Source of the DNA: Pseudomonas sp. MWU13-2105
Lineage (GTDB): Bacteria; Pseudomonadota; Gammaproteobacteria; Pseudomonadales; Pseudomonadaceae
Assembly: GCF_023242315.1 (NCBI RefSeq)
Contig: NZ_JALLIY010000008.1
Location: 124,001-188,000 of the forward strand
Length of the DNA: 64,000 nucleotides
Reading direction: 5' to 3'
Part shown: piece by piece, positions 35,647-45,497 of the stretch
Layout of the letters: each line of letters starts with the position of its first letter
Numbering within the stretch: position 1 is the stretch's first letter
The notes under the pieces: model-generated
Database searches by the model: none
Told to the model about the DNA's origin: nothing
Seen by the model: only the letters and a program-made list of their open reading frames with translations
Position numbers and translations under genes: made by a program

Positions 35647-37698
35647 TCACAAGATCGCCGCATTGCTGCGTTGCGCCTGCTTGAGATAGACCCCCAGCTC
35701 GCGGGCCGGCAAGGGTTTGCTGTAGTAGTAGCCCTGGCCCTCGTGGCAGCCCTCGGAAATGATGTAGGCCTCCTGCTCGACGGTTTCCACGCCTTCGGCG
35801 ATGACCTGCATGCCGAGGCTCTTGCCCAGTTGGATGATCGCCCGGACGATGGTCGCATCGTCGTCATCATCGAGCAGGTCCTGGACGAAGCTCTTGTCGA
35901 TCTTGATCTTGTCCAGAGGCAGGCTCTTGAGATAACTCAGCGACGAGTAGCCGGTGCCGAAGTCATCGATGGCGATCAGCGCGCCGGAGCGGCGCAGGCT
36001 CAACAAGTGCTGGGCGGCGGTGCTGATGTCTTCCATCAGGCCGGTCTCGGTGACTTCCAGCTCCAGGCTGCGTGGCGGCAGGCGGTACATCTGCAAGAGG
36101 TTGTTGACCACCCGCGGCAGTTCGGCGTGGTGCAGTTGCACGGTGGACAGGTTGACCGCCATGCGCAGGTCGCTGAAACCCTGGTCGTGCCATTCGCGCA
36201 ACTGGTGGCAGGCCTGGTCCAGTACCCATTCGCCGATGGCGATGATGGTGCCGTTCTGCTCGGCCAGGGGAATGAACAGGTCCGGCGGTACCAGGCCGTG
36301 TTCCGGGTGCTGCCAGCGGATCAGTGCCTCGACGCCCACCACCCGATGGTCGCGGTAGCTGATCTGCGGCTGGTAGACCAGGTAGAACTGATTGCGGTTG
36401 AGGGCATCGCGAAGGTCTTTTTCCAGTTCGCGGCGGCGGCGCATTTCGCTGTCGACGCTGGCGATATAGAACTGGTAGCGGTTGCGCGAGCGGGTCTTGG
36501 CCAGGGTCATGGTCTGTTCGGCTTTCTGCAACAGCTTCTCGGTGCTGTCACCGTCTTCCGGGAACAAGGTGATGCCGATGGTGGCGCGCAGGCGGATTTC
36601 CTGGTGGTCGAGGGCAAACGCCGCTTCCAGGTCGTCGAGGATGCTCTGGGCCAACTCGGCCGCTTCATAGGGTTGTTCGATATCGGCCTGGACCAGGGCG
36701 AACTGGTCGCCACCCAAGCGGGCCAAGGCGCCGAGGCGGCCGCTGTGGGCGCGCAGACGGTCGGCCAGGGCCAGCAACAGTTGGTCGCCGACCTGGTAGC
36801 TGAACTGTTCGTTGATACCCTTGAAGTCGTCCAGGCCGACACAGAGTACCGCCACCCGGCGTTGCAGGCGGCCGGCGTCCACCAGGATCTTGTCCAGTTG
36901 CTGCTGCAACTGCTGGCGGTTGGGCAGGCCGGTGAGGAAGTCGTACTGGGCCATGCGCAGCAGGCTGTTTTCCGCTTCGTGGCGCAGGTGGGTATTGCGC
37001 TCGATGGACGCCAGCAACTGGTTGGCGGTGTTGACCCAGATACCCAATTCGTTTTTTTCATGGCCCTTGAGCTGGGGCAACTGATGTTCGCTGGGACGAT
37101 CCGGGTTGACGTTGCTCAGGTGCTCGATGATCCGCGACAGCGGCTTGGTCAGCAGCCAGTGATAGACCAGATACAGCACCAGGCCGAGGAACAGTGCCCG
37201 CAGCACGCCGGAGATGAAGATGATCACCGAGTTGACCAGGAAGCCCTGGCCGTAGGTTGCCGTGTCGAGGGTGATGCTCAGGTCGCCGTAATATTCGCTG
37301 TAGGGACCGCGACCGACCAGTTGCGTGCTGAAGGTGCTTTCCTGGCCGAGGATCGGGTCGGTCAGCCAGCGGCTGGCGGTTTTTTGCAGGTCGCGGGATT
37401 TTTCCGCGAGCATGGCTTCGTTGGGATGGCCGATGGAGGCCATGCGCACCGCGTCGTCCTGGAACAGGCCCTCGATGACTTGCATGCCCATCTCGCGGTC
37501 TAGGCTGTAGACCGCCTGGGTCGAGGGGTCGCGGAACATATCGAGAATGCGCTGGGCATCGCTGGCCACGGCTTGCCGGGTCTTGTAGGCATCAAAGACG
37601 ATCTGCGCACAGCTCAGCACAACGCCGACGATCAGCGCCGACAGCAGCACGACCCGGAGCAACTTCACCGACAAGCTGTTCTTGAATTCCAGCTTCAA
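35647..37698 (-). CDS. bifA: cyclic-di-GMP phosphodiesterase BifA
   Basis: Inner-membrane protein of 683 residues that lowers c-di-GMP and so favours motility over biofilm. TM1 spans ~14-33, a periplasmic segment ~34-155 follows, TM2 ~158-180, then a HAMP-like linker. The GGDEF domain carries GGDQF at 329-333 instead of GGDEF, so cyclase activity is not expected. The EAL domain has EAL at 457-459, DDFGTGYSSL and VIAEGVET intact. The start is TTG at 37698 (MKLEFKNSL) with AAGGAA upstream. The neighbour sodB is as in P. aeruginosa. Confidence 0.93.
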   Translation of the reverse strand: MKLEFKNSLSVKLLRVVLLSALIVGVVLSCAQIVFDAYKTRQAVASDAQRILDMFRDPSTQAVYSLDREMGMQVIEGLFQDDAVRMASIGHPNEAMLAEKSRDLQKTASRWLTDPILGQESTFSTQLVGRGPYSEYYGDLSITLDTATYGQGFLVNSVIIFISGVLRALFLGLVLYLVYHWLLTKPLSRIIEHLSNVNPDRPSEHQLPQLKGHEKNELGIWVNTANQLLASIERNTHLRHEAENSLLRMAQYDFLTGLPNRQQLQQQLDKILVDAGRLQRRVAVLCVGLDDFKGINEQFSYQVGDQLLLALADRLRAHSGRLGALARLGGDQFALVQADIEQPYEAAELAQSILDDLEAAFALDHQEIRLRATIGITLFPEDGDSTEKLLQKAEQTMTLAKTRSRNRYQFYIASVDSEMRRRRELEKDLRDALNRNQFYLVYQPQISYRDHRVVGVEALIRWQHPEHGLVPPDLFIPLAEQNGTIIAIGEWVLDQACHQLREWHDQGFSDLRMAVNLSTVQLHHAELPRVVNNLLQMYRLPPRSLELEVTETGLMEDISTAAQHLLSLRRSGALIAIDDFGTGYSSLSYLKSLPLDKIKIDKSFVQDLLDDDDDATIVRAIIQLGKSLGMQVIAEGVETVEQEAYIISEGCHEGQGYYYSKPLPARELGVYLKQAQRSNAAIL

Positions 37699-37937
37699 AG
37701 GGCTATTCCTTGTTCCGTGCGGATGGCATCAAGTTGCCATGAGTATTGGCAATCCGGCCCGGTCAGTCAAAGGGACAATGCAAGCGGCGAGAACCTGTGC
37801 TCATGCTTGACCGATCAGGCGGTTCCCGGACCCTTTCAGGCCATGCTGACTGTGTCGGTCGCTCAAGCTGTCTACTTGAGGGGGGAGCTTCATTTTCCCG
37901 GATTATTCAGGTTAGTTCCTGGCGGCGCGACTGGCAT

Positions 37938-37966
37938 AAAAAAACCCGGCGAGGCCGGGTTTTTTT
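37938..37966 (-). terminator. intrinsic terminator of sodB
   Basis: Arms AAACCCGGC and GCCGGGTTT with A and T runs on both sides, ~18 bases beyond the sodB stop. Confidence 0.93.
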
Positions 37967-37983
37967 GCGCAGCGGGTTCAATC

Positions 37984-38580
37984 TCAAGCGGTGAAGGCTT
38001 TGCCTTCGAACTGCTCGGCGACGAATTTCCAGTTCACCAGGTTCCAGAACGCCTCGACGTACTTCGGACGGACGTTGCGGTAGTCGATGTAGTAGGCGTG
38101 TTCCCAGACGTCGCAGGTCAGCAGCGGGGTGTCGCCGCTGGTCAGCGGGTTGCCGGCGCCGATGGTGCTGGCCAGGGCCAGGGAACCGTCAGCCTTCTTC
38201 ACCAGCCAGCCCCAACCGGAACCGAAGGTGCCGACGGAAGTCTTGGTGAACTCTTCCTTGAACTTGTCGAAGGAACCGAACGCGGCGTTGATGGCTTCAG
38301 CCAGCTTGCCGGTCGGTTGACCGCCGGCGTTTGGCGCCAGGCAGTTCCAGTAGAAGGTGTGGTTCCAGACCTGAGCGGCGTTGTTGAAGATGCCGCCGGA
38401 GGAAGACTTGACGATTTCTTCCAGGGTCTTGCCTTCGAACTCGGTGCCTGGCACCAGGTTGTTCAGGTTCACGACATAGGTGTTGTGGTGCTTGTCGTGG
38501 TGGTACTCCAGGGTTTCCTTGGAGATGTGCGGCTGCAGGGCATCATGTGCATAAGGCAGCGGAGGCAATTCGAAAGCCAT
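37984..38580 (-). CDS. sodB: iron superoxide dismutase
   Basis: Cytosolic dismutation of superoxide. The 198 residues include the [10 protein letters not shown] metal-ligand helix (His ~27), [13 protein letters not shown] (~68-80; this Gln position is typical of the iron form) and the signature [13 protein letters not shown] with Asp and His ligands (~157-169). The ATG at 38580 ([15 protein letters not shown]) is the family start. Confidence 0.97.
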   Translation of the reverse strand: MAFELPPLPYAHDALQPHISKETLEYHHDKHHNTYVVNLNNLVPGTEFEGKTLEEIVKSSSGGIFNNAAQVWNHTFYWNCLAPNAGGQPTGKLAEAINAAFGSFDKFKEEFTKTSVGTFGSGWGWLVKKADGSLALASTIGAGNPLTSGDTPLLTCDVWEHAYYIDYRNVRPKYVEAFWNLVNWKFVAEQFEGKAFTA

Positions 38581-38759
38581 GGTGATTCTCCTAATCAGGT
38601 CAGTTGCGGTGAGCGCAAGGCCGATCACGGCGGCCATACAGGCGTGCGCCGGGGAGTTTGTACTCTTTGCGGCGCAAGACTCGGATCATAGCACCGGGGG
38701 GGCGGCTTAACCACGCAACAACTGTGTGGAATAGAGGTTCCAGAGCCTTTTGGAATAAC

Positions 38760-39362
38760 TCAGCGGGTACCGATCAATTGGGCCGCGACGCTGAACATCA
38801 TGATCGCCACCAGCAGGTCGAGCAGGCGCCAGGTGGCCGGGCGCGCCAGCCACGGGGCCAGCCACGCCGCGCCCAGGGCCAGGCTGAAGAACCACAGCAG
38901 CGAAGCGCTGGCGGCCCCCACCACATAAGCGCCGGGCTCGGTTTGCTGGGCGCCGAGGGAACCGATAAGCAGCACGGTGTCGAGGTACACGTGGGGGTTG
39001 AGCAGGGTCACCGCCAGGGCGCTGAGCAGCACGGCGCGCAATGAGCGCACGGTCTGGCCCTGGCCTTGTTGCAGGCTCTGCCGGGAAAAGGCCCGGCGCA
39101 GCGCCAGGCTGCCATACCAGAGCAGGAAGGCCACGCCGCCCCAGCGGGCGAACGCCAGCAGCGTCGGGTTGTGCGCCAGCACGCTGGCCAGGCCGAAGAC
39201 CCCCGCCGTCACCAGCAGCGCATCGCAGAGCACGCACAAGGCCGCCACTGGCAGGTGGTGTTCGCGACGCAGGCTCTGGGCCAGGACAAAGGCGTTTTGC
39301 GTGCCGATCGCCATGATCAGGCCGGCGGCTACCAGCATGCCATTCAGATAACTCTGCCACAT
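38760..39362 (-). CDS. argO: LysE/ArgO-type basic amino acid exporter
   Basis: Inner-membrane exporter of 200 residues with six hydrophobic segments. The N terminus GLIMAIGTQNAFVLAQSLR and the segment AVTLLNPHVYLDTVLLIGS are characteristic of the family. The ATG at 39362 is used. It is encoded with an ACT-domain protein and faces the regulator gene argP; ArgP activates argO in E. coli, so the same control is likely. Confidence 0.92.
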   Translation of the reverse strand: MWQSYLNGMLVAAGLIMAIGTQNAFVLAQSLRREHHLPVAALCVLCDALLVTAGVFGLASVLAHNPTLLAFARWGGVAFLLWYGSLALRRAFSRQSLQQGQGQTVRSLRAVLLSALAVTLLNPHVYLDTVLLIGSLGAQQTEPGAYVVGAASASLLWFFSLALGAAWLAPWLARPATWRLLDLLVAIMMFSVAAQLIGTR

Positions 39363-39367
39363 GTCGA

Positions 39368-39769
39368 CTACTCCCCGTGTTCGGCCAGTTGTCGCAAGAC
39401 CTGCATGGCGCGCTCGGCGTCGTCGCGAGCGACGAAGAGGTGGTCGTGGTAATAACCGGCGATCACGTTGCAGCTGATACCGGCTCTGCTGAGGGCGCCG
39501 GCGAAAGCGGCGGTGAGGCCGATCGCGGCCAGCGCCGAGTGCACGTTGAGGGTGATCCAGGCCGCCAGGTAGTCGAACGCCAGGCCCAGGGCCTGGGCGT
39601 CTTCGCGGCGCAGGATGACGCTCAGGCCTTCGCGTTCGCGAAAGCTGCCGATGGGCTCGCGGCCTTGGAGCAGGCTGGCGTCGCTCAGGCTGCAGAAAAC
39701 GTAGTCTCCGGTGTTGAGTTCGGGGCTCATGCTGCGCAGCAGCACGCTCAGGGAGGTTTCGCCGGCCAT
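39368..39769 (-). CDS. ACT-domain protein next to argO
   Basis: A small protein of 133 residues with two ACT-like halves (GDYVFCSLSDASLLQ, then AWITLNVHSALAAIGLTAAFAGAL and GYYHDHLFV), a fold that often binds amino acids. The ATG at 39769 (MAGETSLSV) is chosen. It ends five bases before argO starts, so the two are co-transcribed. It may sense an amino acid linked to export, but the role is not established. Confidence 0.82.
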   Translation of the reverse strand: MAGETSLSVLLRSMSPELNTGDYVFCSLSDASLLQGREPIGSFREREGLSVILRREDAQALGLAFDYLAAWITLNVHSALAAIGLTAAFAGALSRAGISCNVIAGYYHDHLFVARDDAERAMQVLRQLAEHGE

Positions 39770-39864
39770 GTCGGTGTCCTTGGATAAACAGTGGATGTGG
39801 GCATTCTGCGCGGCGATGTTGTATAAGAAAAAACAATAGTGCTGATCGCCCATTAGGAAAACTG

Positions 39865-40758
39865 ATGTTCGACTATAAATTGCTCTCCGCCCTGGCGGCT
39901 GTGGTCGAGCAGGCCGGCTTCGAACGCGCGGCCCAGGTGCTGGGGTTGTCGCAGTCGGCGATTTCCCAGCGGATCAAGTTGCTCGAAGCCCGGGTCGGCC
40001 AGCCGGTGCTGGTGCGGGCCACGCCCCCGAGCCCGACCGAGATCGGCCGGCGCCTGCTCAACCATGTGCAGCAGGTGCGCCTGCTCGAGCGTGACCTGCA
40101 GAGCCAGGTGCCGGCGCTGGATGAGGAGGGCCTGCCGGAGCGCCTGCGGATCGCCCTGAATGCCGACAGCCTGGCGACCTGGTGGGGCGAGGCGGTGGGG
40201 GATTTCTGTGCCCGCCAGCACCTGTTGCTGGACCTGGTGGTGGAGGACCAGACCGTGGGCCTCAAGCGCATGCGCGCCGGCGAGGTCGCGGCGTGTGTCT
40301 GCGCCAGCGAGCGCCCGGTGGCCGGCGCGCGTAGCCTGCTGCTGGGGGCAATGCGTTATCGCGCGCTGGCCAGTCCGGCGTTTATCGCCCGGCACTTTCC
40401 CGGCGGCATTGATGTGCAGACGCTGGCCCGCACGCCGGCGCTGGTGTTCGGCCCGGACGACTTCCTGCAACACCGTTACCTCGCGGCACTGGGCGTGGAA
40501 GGCGGTTTCGAACATCATCTGTGCCCGTCATCGGAAGGCTTTATCCGCCTGACCGAGGCCGGCCTGGGTTGGGGGCTGGTGCCGGAATTACAGGTGCGCG
40601 AGCAGTTGGCCCGGGGCAGACTGGTGGAGTTGATCGCGGATAAAACCATCGATGTGCCGTTGTACTGGCATCATTGGCGCAACGGCGGGCAATTGCTTGG
40701 GCAGTTGACCGAGCATCTGGCGCGTTCGGCGGCGCAATGGCTGGTGCCTCTGGCGTGA
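39865..40758 (+). CDS. argP: LysR-type regulator ArgP (IciA)
   Basis: DNA-binding regulator of 297 residues. The N-terminal winged helix is FERAAQVLGLSQSAISQRIKLLE, followed by the family-specific RATPPSPTEIGRRLL. The ligand-binding part has the Arg/Lys-sensing pattern PSSEGFIRLTEAGLGWGLVPE. It is divergent from the ACT-argO pair, with a 95-base shared promoter region. Confidence 0.93.
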   Translation: MFDYKLLSALAAVVEQAGFERAAQVLGLSQSAISQRIKLLEARVGQPVLVRATPPSPTEIGRRLLNHVQQVRLLERDLQSQVPALDEEGLPERLRIALNADSLATWWGEAVGDFCARQHLLLDLVVEDQTVGLKRMRAGEVAACVCASERPVAGARSLLLGAMRYRALASPAFIARHFPGGIDVQTLARTPALVFGPDDFLQHRYLAALGVEGGFEHHLCPSSEGFIRLTEAGLGWGLVPELQVREQLARGRLVELIADKTIDVPLYWHHWRNGGQLLGQLTEHLARSAAQWLVPLA

Positions 40759-40810
40759 CGGGCGGCGTTTAAGTAGCAGGCAAGACGAATCAAGGCATTT
40801 GGAGCACGAC

Positions 40811-41809
40811 ATGAAAATTCTGGTCACCGGCGCGAGTGGCTTTATCGGCGGGCGCTTTGCGCGTTGCGCCCTGGAGCAGGGCCATGAGGTGCGGGTCAAT
40901 GGCCGCCGGGCCGAGAGTGTCGAGCATCTGGTGCGGCGTGGCGCCGAGTTCATCCAGGGCGACCTGACTGACCCGCAGTTGGTGCGCGAGCTGTGCCGCG
41001 ATGTCGAGGCCGTGGTGCATTGTGCCGGCGCGGTGGGACTCTGGGGGCGTTACCAGGACTTCCACCAGGGCAATGTGCTGGTCACCGAAAATGTCGTCGA
41101 GGCCTGCCTCAAGCAGCAGGTCCGGCGCCTGGTGCACCTGTCGTCGCCGTCGATCTACTTCGATGGCCGTTCGCACCTGGGGCTGACCGAGGAGCAGGTA
41201 CCCAAGCGTTTCAAGCACCCTTACGCGGCGACCAAGTACCTGGCCGAACAGAAGGTCTTCGGCGCCCGGGAGTTCGGTCTTGAGGTCCTGGCGCTGCGTC
41301 CGCGCTTCGTGACCGGTGCCGGTGACATGAGCATCTTCCCGCGGCTGCTGAAGATGCAGCGCAAGGGGCGCCTGTCGATTGTCGGCAACGGCCTGAACAA
41401 AGTCGATTTCACCAGCGTGCACAACCTCAACGAAGCGCTGCTGAGCAGCCTGCAGGTCGGCGATTCGGCCTTGGGCAAGGCTTACAATATCAGCAACGGC
41501 AGGCCCATTCCGTTGTGGGATGTGGTGAACTATGTGATGCGCCAGATGCAGGTGCCGCAGGTGACCCGCTACCGCTCCTTCGCTCTGGCCTACGGCGTCG
41601 CGGCCTTGAACGAAAGTGCCTGCGCTCTCTGGCCTGGACGTCCGGAGCCGACTCTGTCGCGCCTGGGCATGCAGGTGATGAACAAGGATTTCACCCTGGA
41701 CATCAGCCGCGCGCGGCATTATCTCGGTTACGAGCCCAAGGTCAGCTTGTGGGCGGCCCTCGACGAGTTCTGTGCCTGGTGGAAAGCCCAGGAACCGGCG
41801 ACCGTTTAA
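40811..41809 (+). CDS. NAD-dependent epimerase/dehydratase (extended SDR, 3-beta-HSD-like)
   Basis: A Rossmann-fold oxidoreductase of 332 residues. The N terminus VTGASGFIGGRFA holds the nucleotide-binding motif. The catalytic Tyr and Lys appear in YAATKYLAEQ (~138-147), with a Ser-rich HLSSPSIYF just before. The ATG at 40811 follows GGAG by six bases. It is a single gene after argP. The substrate is unknown; sugar, sterol-like and dihydroflavonol-type relatives all exist. Confidence 0.85.
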   Translation: MKILVTGASGFIGGRFARCALEQGHEVRVNGRRAESVEHLVRRGAEFIQGDLTDPQLVRELCRDVEAVVHCAGAVGLWGRYQDFHQGNVLVTENVVEACLKQQVRRLVHLSSPSIYFDGRSHLGLTEEQVPKRFKHPYAATKYLAEQKVFGAREFGLEVLALRPRFVTGAGDMSIFPRLLKMQRKGRLSIVGNGLNKVDFTSVHNLNEALLSSLQVGDSALGKAYNISNGRPIPLWDVVNYVMRQMQVPQVTRYRSFALAYGVAALNESACALWPGRPEPTLSRLGMQVMNKDFTLDISRARHYLGYEPKVSLWAALDEFCAWWKAQEPATV

Positions 41810-41923
41810 ATATTCGGTTACCACGACTGAACCCGGTTCCAGGTTCGGGGTCGATCAGAGCGGCGGGCTTGGGCGGTATACTCGCTGCATTTCGCTATCA
41901 CTGCGGTTCAGAAAGGTTCCTTC

Positions 41924-42772
41924 ATGCGTAACGATGCCAACGATGATTTCGATGATGTGCCCAGCCTGCGTGCCGATGCGGACGACCATGACGATCACGT
42001 CGGCACCGTACCCGCACGTGAGCGCACGCGTACCCAGGTTGCCGCCACGCCGCGGCTCAAGGTCAAGGTGCCGAGCACCGGGCCGCTGTGGGCGTTGGTC
42101 GGTGCCTTGTTCATTGCCTTCGCCGGGCTGGCCTGGTGGAGCTTCCAGCAGATCACCCTGATGGAGCAGCAACTGGTGGCGACCCAGGAAAGTTTCGCGC
42201 GGATCAGCGAGGAAGCGGCGGGGCGCTTGCAGGCGATTTCCGGCAAGGTGGTCGCCAGCGAGTCGAGCGTCAGCAGTGACAGCGAAGCGCTGAAGTTGCA
42301 GATTCGCCAGCTCGAAGGCAAGTTGCTTGAGCAGGGCCGCCAGCAACAGGGCGTTGCCGGGCAAGCCACCGGTCTTGAGCAACGCCTGCAACAGATGAGC
42401 GCGTTGACGGCGGACCAGCAGAGCGCCAACACCCAGTTGCAGGCGCAGGTCAAAAGCCTGGCGGCGGAAGTCGCCGGCCTGAAGGGCGCCCAGGGTGATG
42501 CCGGCAAGCTCGACGCGCAGGTGAAGAGCAATGCCGCCGAAATTGCCGCCTTGAAAAAGCAGGGCAATGGCAGTGCGGCGGTCGAGCGTATCGAACAGGA
42601 ACTGATCGTGCTCAAGAGTGAACAGGACAAGCGTCAGGCCGCGGGTGGGCAGGCGGGCTCCAACACGGCGGAGTTCGATGCCTTCCGTGGGCAGGTCACG
42701 CGCAATATCACCACCTTGCAGAACCAGATCCAGAACCTGCAGGAGCAGATCAGCGCAAAACCCGGAGCATAG
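41924..42772 (+). CDS. single-pass coiled-coil membrane protein
   Basis: A 282-residue protein with an acidic N terminus (~1-45, NDANDDFDDVPS, DADDHDDH), one membrane helix at ~53-73 (PLWALVGALFIAFAGLAWW), then a long Gln/Ala/Glu-rich coiled coil to the end. Topology suggests a periplasmic coil. I do not recognise a named family member. It could be a scaffold for envelope proteins. An AGGTTC-type weak ribosome site precedes the ATG. Confidence 0.75.
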   Translation: MRNDANDDFDDVPSLRADADDHDDHVGTVPARERTRTQVAATPRLKVKVPSTGPLWALVGALFIAFAGLAWWSFQQITLMEQQLVATQESFARISEEAAGRLQAISGKVVASESSVSSDSEALKLQIRQLEGKLLEQGRQQQGVAGQATGLEQRLQQMSALTADQQSANTQLQAQVKSLAAEVAGLKGAQGDAGKLDAQVKSNAAEIAALKKQGNGSAAVERIEQELIVLKSEQDKRQAAGGQAGSNTAEFDAFRGQVTRNITTLQNQIQNLQEQISAKPGA

Positions 42773-42783
42773 CGGGAGCGGTT

Positions 42784-42875
42784 TGTGTAGGAGCGGAGTT
42801 TGTCGGGTCGCCGCGCCGCCGCGAAGAGGCCCGTGAGGGCGCCAGAAGCTTCGCGGGCAAGCTCCGCTCCCACAG
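42784..42875. repeat. REP-type inverted pair
   Basis: TGTGTAGGAGCGGAGTTTG and its inverted partner GCAAGCTCCGCTCCCACA. The left copy is degenerate relative to those at 15668 and 62577. Located in the 282-base gap before the small lipoprotein gene; nothing else is seen there. Confidence 0.8.
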
Positions 42876-43054
42876 GCTCTAATTAAATACCTACAGATTT
42901 TGTGGTGTAAGTGCTGGCTGGTGTTGTGGCGGAATTTTCGCCGTCGGGGCACTCGTCGAGGGTTTCGCGGTCTGATCTGGTGTAGGCGGGCATTGGCCCG
43001 CCTACGTCGCTCAGCTTCGCTGACCGACGCCCTTCAGCGGTCCAGGAGGCCGCC

Positions 43055-43375
43055 ATGCACCCTCGAATCCTTCTCGCCGCAAGCCTGTCCCTGGTACTGT
43101 CCGCGTGTGTCCCCTATTACGATGGCGGGGCCACCTATTACCGTTCCGATGTCTACACCGCCCCGGCCCCGGCCTATTACTACGGCGGCGGTTCCTACTA
43201 TCGGCACGGCTACTATGTGCCTGCACCACGCTATTACGCCCCGGCGCCGACCTACCGTCCATATCCGAACCGCGGTTGGGGCTGGGATCGGCATCAATGG
43301 CGCGGTGACGACAGCGATGGCGGTCACGGTCACCATGGCGGCGGTGGCCGTGGTCATGGCGGCCGGGGGAACTAG
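43055..43375 (+). CDS. small Tyr/Gly/Pro-rich lipoprotein
   Basis: A 106-residue protein with a lipoprotein signal (LLAASLSLVLSAC, Cys ~18). The mature part is unusual: Tyr- and Pro-rich segments (APAPAYYYGGGSYY, APRYYAPAPTYRPYP), then a His/Gly-rich tail (GHGHHGGGGRGHGGRG). AGGAGG lies just upstream of the ATG. No function is known to me. His-rich tails can bind metal, but this is only a suggestion. Confidence 0.72.
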   Translation: MHPRILLAASLSLVLSACVPYYDGGATYYRSDVYTAPAPAYYYGGGSYYRHGYYVPAPRYYAPAPTYRPYPNRGWGWDRHQWRGDDSDGGHGHHGGGGRGHGGRGN

Positions 43376-43397
43376 CCGGGACCAAGCGGGCCGCCGC

Positions 43398-44516
43398 TCA
43401 GTAGTCTGACAAGTCCGCCAGCGGATGGCGTCCCTCCCAGGCCTTGTGGAAATGGGCCTCGACCACGGCTTCCGGCACGGCGGCGATATCCGGCCAATGC
43501 CAGCGCGGTTCGCCGTCCTTGTCGATCAGCCGCGCCCGCACGCCTTCGCTGAACTCCGGATGACGGCAGCAGTTGAGGCTCAGGGTGTATTCCATCTGGA
43601 ACACTTGCGCCAGTGACAGGTGTCGGGCCCGCGCGATCTGTTCCCAGACCAGATGAGCGGTCAACGGGCAGCCCTCCTTGAGTTGCCTGGCCGCCCGGGC
43701 CAGGCGTTTGTCGGCGTCTTCGGCCAGTTGCGCAATGGCCTTCCAGGCACAGTGCACATCGCTGACATCCAGCAGTTCATCGATGCGCTCGCGCAGCGGC
43801 AGCCATTGTGCTTGCGGTTGCGCTTGCTGCTCGCGGGCCTGACGTTCCAGTGCCTTGAGCAGGCTGTTGAGCTGCATTGCCGTCTGCTCCTGCCAATTGA
43901 GTCGCAGCAGCCCTTCGATCAGTTCTTCCTGTTGATCGTCGCCCAGCAGCCGGTCGGCCAGGCCCAGGTCAATGGCGTCGCGCGCGTTCATCTGCGCGCC
44001 GGTCAGGCCGAGGAACAGTCCCAACTTGCCCGGCAGCCGCGACAGAAACCAGCTGGCGCCGACATCCGGGTACAAACCGATACCGATCTCCGGCATCGCC
44101 AGGCGGCTGCTCGGGGTGACGATGCGAATGGTCGCGCCTTGCAGCAGGCCCATGCCGCCGCCGAGGACATAACCATGGGCCCAGCACAGCACCGGCTTGG
44201 GGTAGGTGTGCAGGCGATAGTCGAGGCGGTACTCCGAGGCAAAGAACACGCTGGCCAGTGGCGGGACCGCGCCCGGATGGGCCTGGCAGGCCTGGGCCAG
44301 GCTGCGCACCTCGCCGCCGGCGCAGAAGGCCCTGGCGCCGTTGCCACGCAGTAGCACGCAGACGATGTTCGGATCCCGCGCCCAGGTCTCCAGGCGTTCG
44401 TCGAGGTCCTGGATCATCGGCAGTGACAGTGCATTGAGGGTATGTTCGGCATCCAGGGTGGCGATGCCCAGGCGGGCACCGTTGATACCGGTGAGTTCTT
44501 CGAAATGCAGGTTCAT
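43398..44516 (-). CDS. 3-hydroxyisobutyryl-CoA hydrolase-like enoyl-CoA hydratase/isomerase
   Basis: A crotonase-fold enzyme of 372 residues, longer than simple hydratases (~260) and matching the 3-hydroxyisobutyryl-CoA hydrolase branch of valine breakdown. It shows GNGARAFCAGGEVR at ~57-70, GGGMGLLQGATIRIVTP, and AMPEIGIGLYPDVGASWFLSRLPG, the HIBCH signature with the catalytic Glu. The ATG at 44516 has GAGG five bases upstream. It stands apart from other valine genes, so substrate assignment is not certain. Confidence 0.85.
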   Translation of the reverse strand: MNLHFEELTGINGARLGIATLDAEHTLNALSLPMIQDLDERLETWARDPNIVCVLLRGNGARAFCAGGEVRSLAQACQAHPGAVPPLASVFFASEYRLDYRLHTYPKPVLCWAHGYVLGGGMGLLQGATIRIVTPSSRLAMPEIGIGLYPDVGASWFLSRLPGKLGLFLGLTGAQMNARDAIDLGLADRLLGDDQQEELIEGLLRLNWQEQTAMQLNSLLKALERQAREQQAQPQAQWLPLRERIDELLDVSDVHCAWKAIAQLAEDADKRLARAARQLKEGCPLTAHLVWEQIARARHLSLAQVFQMEYTLSLNCCRHPEFSEGVRARLIDKDGEPRWHWPDIAAVPEAVVEAHFHKAWEGRHPLADLSDY

Positions 44517-44646
44517 CATGACCTCGCTACTCGTTGAATGCACAGTATGATCCTTGTGTGGGAAAGTGCCGGTTCTGTCGCGGATCAATTGACAAGCGTG
44601 ATGGGCTTTCCTAGTGTCCGCCCCATTGTTATTTCCGGACACGATA

Positions 44647-45339
44647 ATGACCGACGACGACCGCATCAAACTCGAGCCCAGCTGGAAGCAGGCGCTACGT
44701 GAAGAGTTCGACAAGCCCTACATGAGCGAGTTGCGAGAATTTCTGCGCCAGGAGCGTGCCGCCGGCAAGGAGATCTACCCGCCGGGCCCACTGATCTTCA
44801 ATGCCATGAACAGCACGCCGCTGGATCGGGTGAAGGTGGTGATCATCGGTCAGGATCCCTACCATGGCCCGGGCCAGGCCCATGGCCTGTGCTTTTCGGT
44901 GCAGCCGGGTGTCCCGGCGCCACCGTCGCTGGTCAATATCTATAAGGAGTTGCAGCGCGACCTGAACATCGACATTGCCAAGCACGGCTACCTGCAAAGC
45001 TGGGCCGAGCAGGGCGTGTTGCTGCTCAACACCACCATGACCGTGGAGCGCGGCATCGCCGCCTCACACGCCAATCGCGGCTGGCAGTTCTTTACCGATC
45101 GGATTATCGAAGTGGTCAGCGAGCACCAGGACAAACTGGTGTTCCTGCTCTGGGGCGCCCATGCCCAGGGCAAGCAGAAGCTGATCGACGCGACCAAGCA
45201 CCTGGTCTTGAAGTCGGTGCATCCGTCGCCGTTGTCGGCCTATCGCGGCTTTATCGGCTGCGGGCATTTCAGTCGGACCAACAAGTTCCTCGAACAGAAT
45301 GGCCAGGCGCCGATTCAGTGGGCGTTGCCACCGCTCTGA
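44647..45339 (+). CDS. ung: uracil-DNA glycosylase
   Basis: Removes uracil from DNA. The 230 residues contain [18 protein letters not shown] with the catalytic Asp (~67-84) and [13 protein letters not shown] (~190-202). The ATG at 44647 ([13 protein letters not shown]) is chosen over an upstream frame extension. It is divergent from the hydrolase-like gene. Confidence 0.97.
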   Translation: MTDDDRIKLEPSWKQALREEFDKPYMSELREFLRQERAAGKEIYPPGPLIFNAMNSTPLDRVKVVIIGQDPYHGPGQAHGLCFSVQPGVPAPPSLVNIYKELQRDLNIDIAKHGYLQSWAEQGVLLLNTTMTVERGIAASHANRGWQFFTDRIIEVVSEHQDKLVFLLWGAHAQGKQKLIDATKHLVLKSVHPSPLSAYRGFIGCGHFSRTNKFLEQNGQAPIQWALPPL

Positions 45340-45398
45340 CGGCCTTGGGCGGCAGGGGGGACGGTTCAGTTAAGAGAGATCTCAAGCCAGGCCAAGAT

Positions 45399-45430
45399 TT
45401 GTGGCGAGCGGGCAAGCCCGCTCGCCACAA
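45399..45430. repeat. single REP between ung and the tct remnant
   Basis: A perfect palindrome of TTGTGGCGAGCGGGC and its complement around a two-base centre. Confidence 0.9.
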
Positions 45431-45497
45431 GACTGCGTTCAACCTCAAGTCTTTTTAACTGACTGGAATTGGGCTGTTGCCCTCCCGTGTTCCTTTA

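Noticed and set aside
35632..37503. 623-codon frame antisense to bifA
   Set aside because: Shadow of a real high-GC gene; no ribosome site and no domain.
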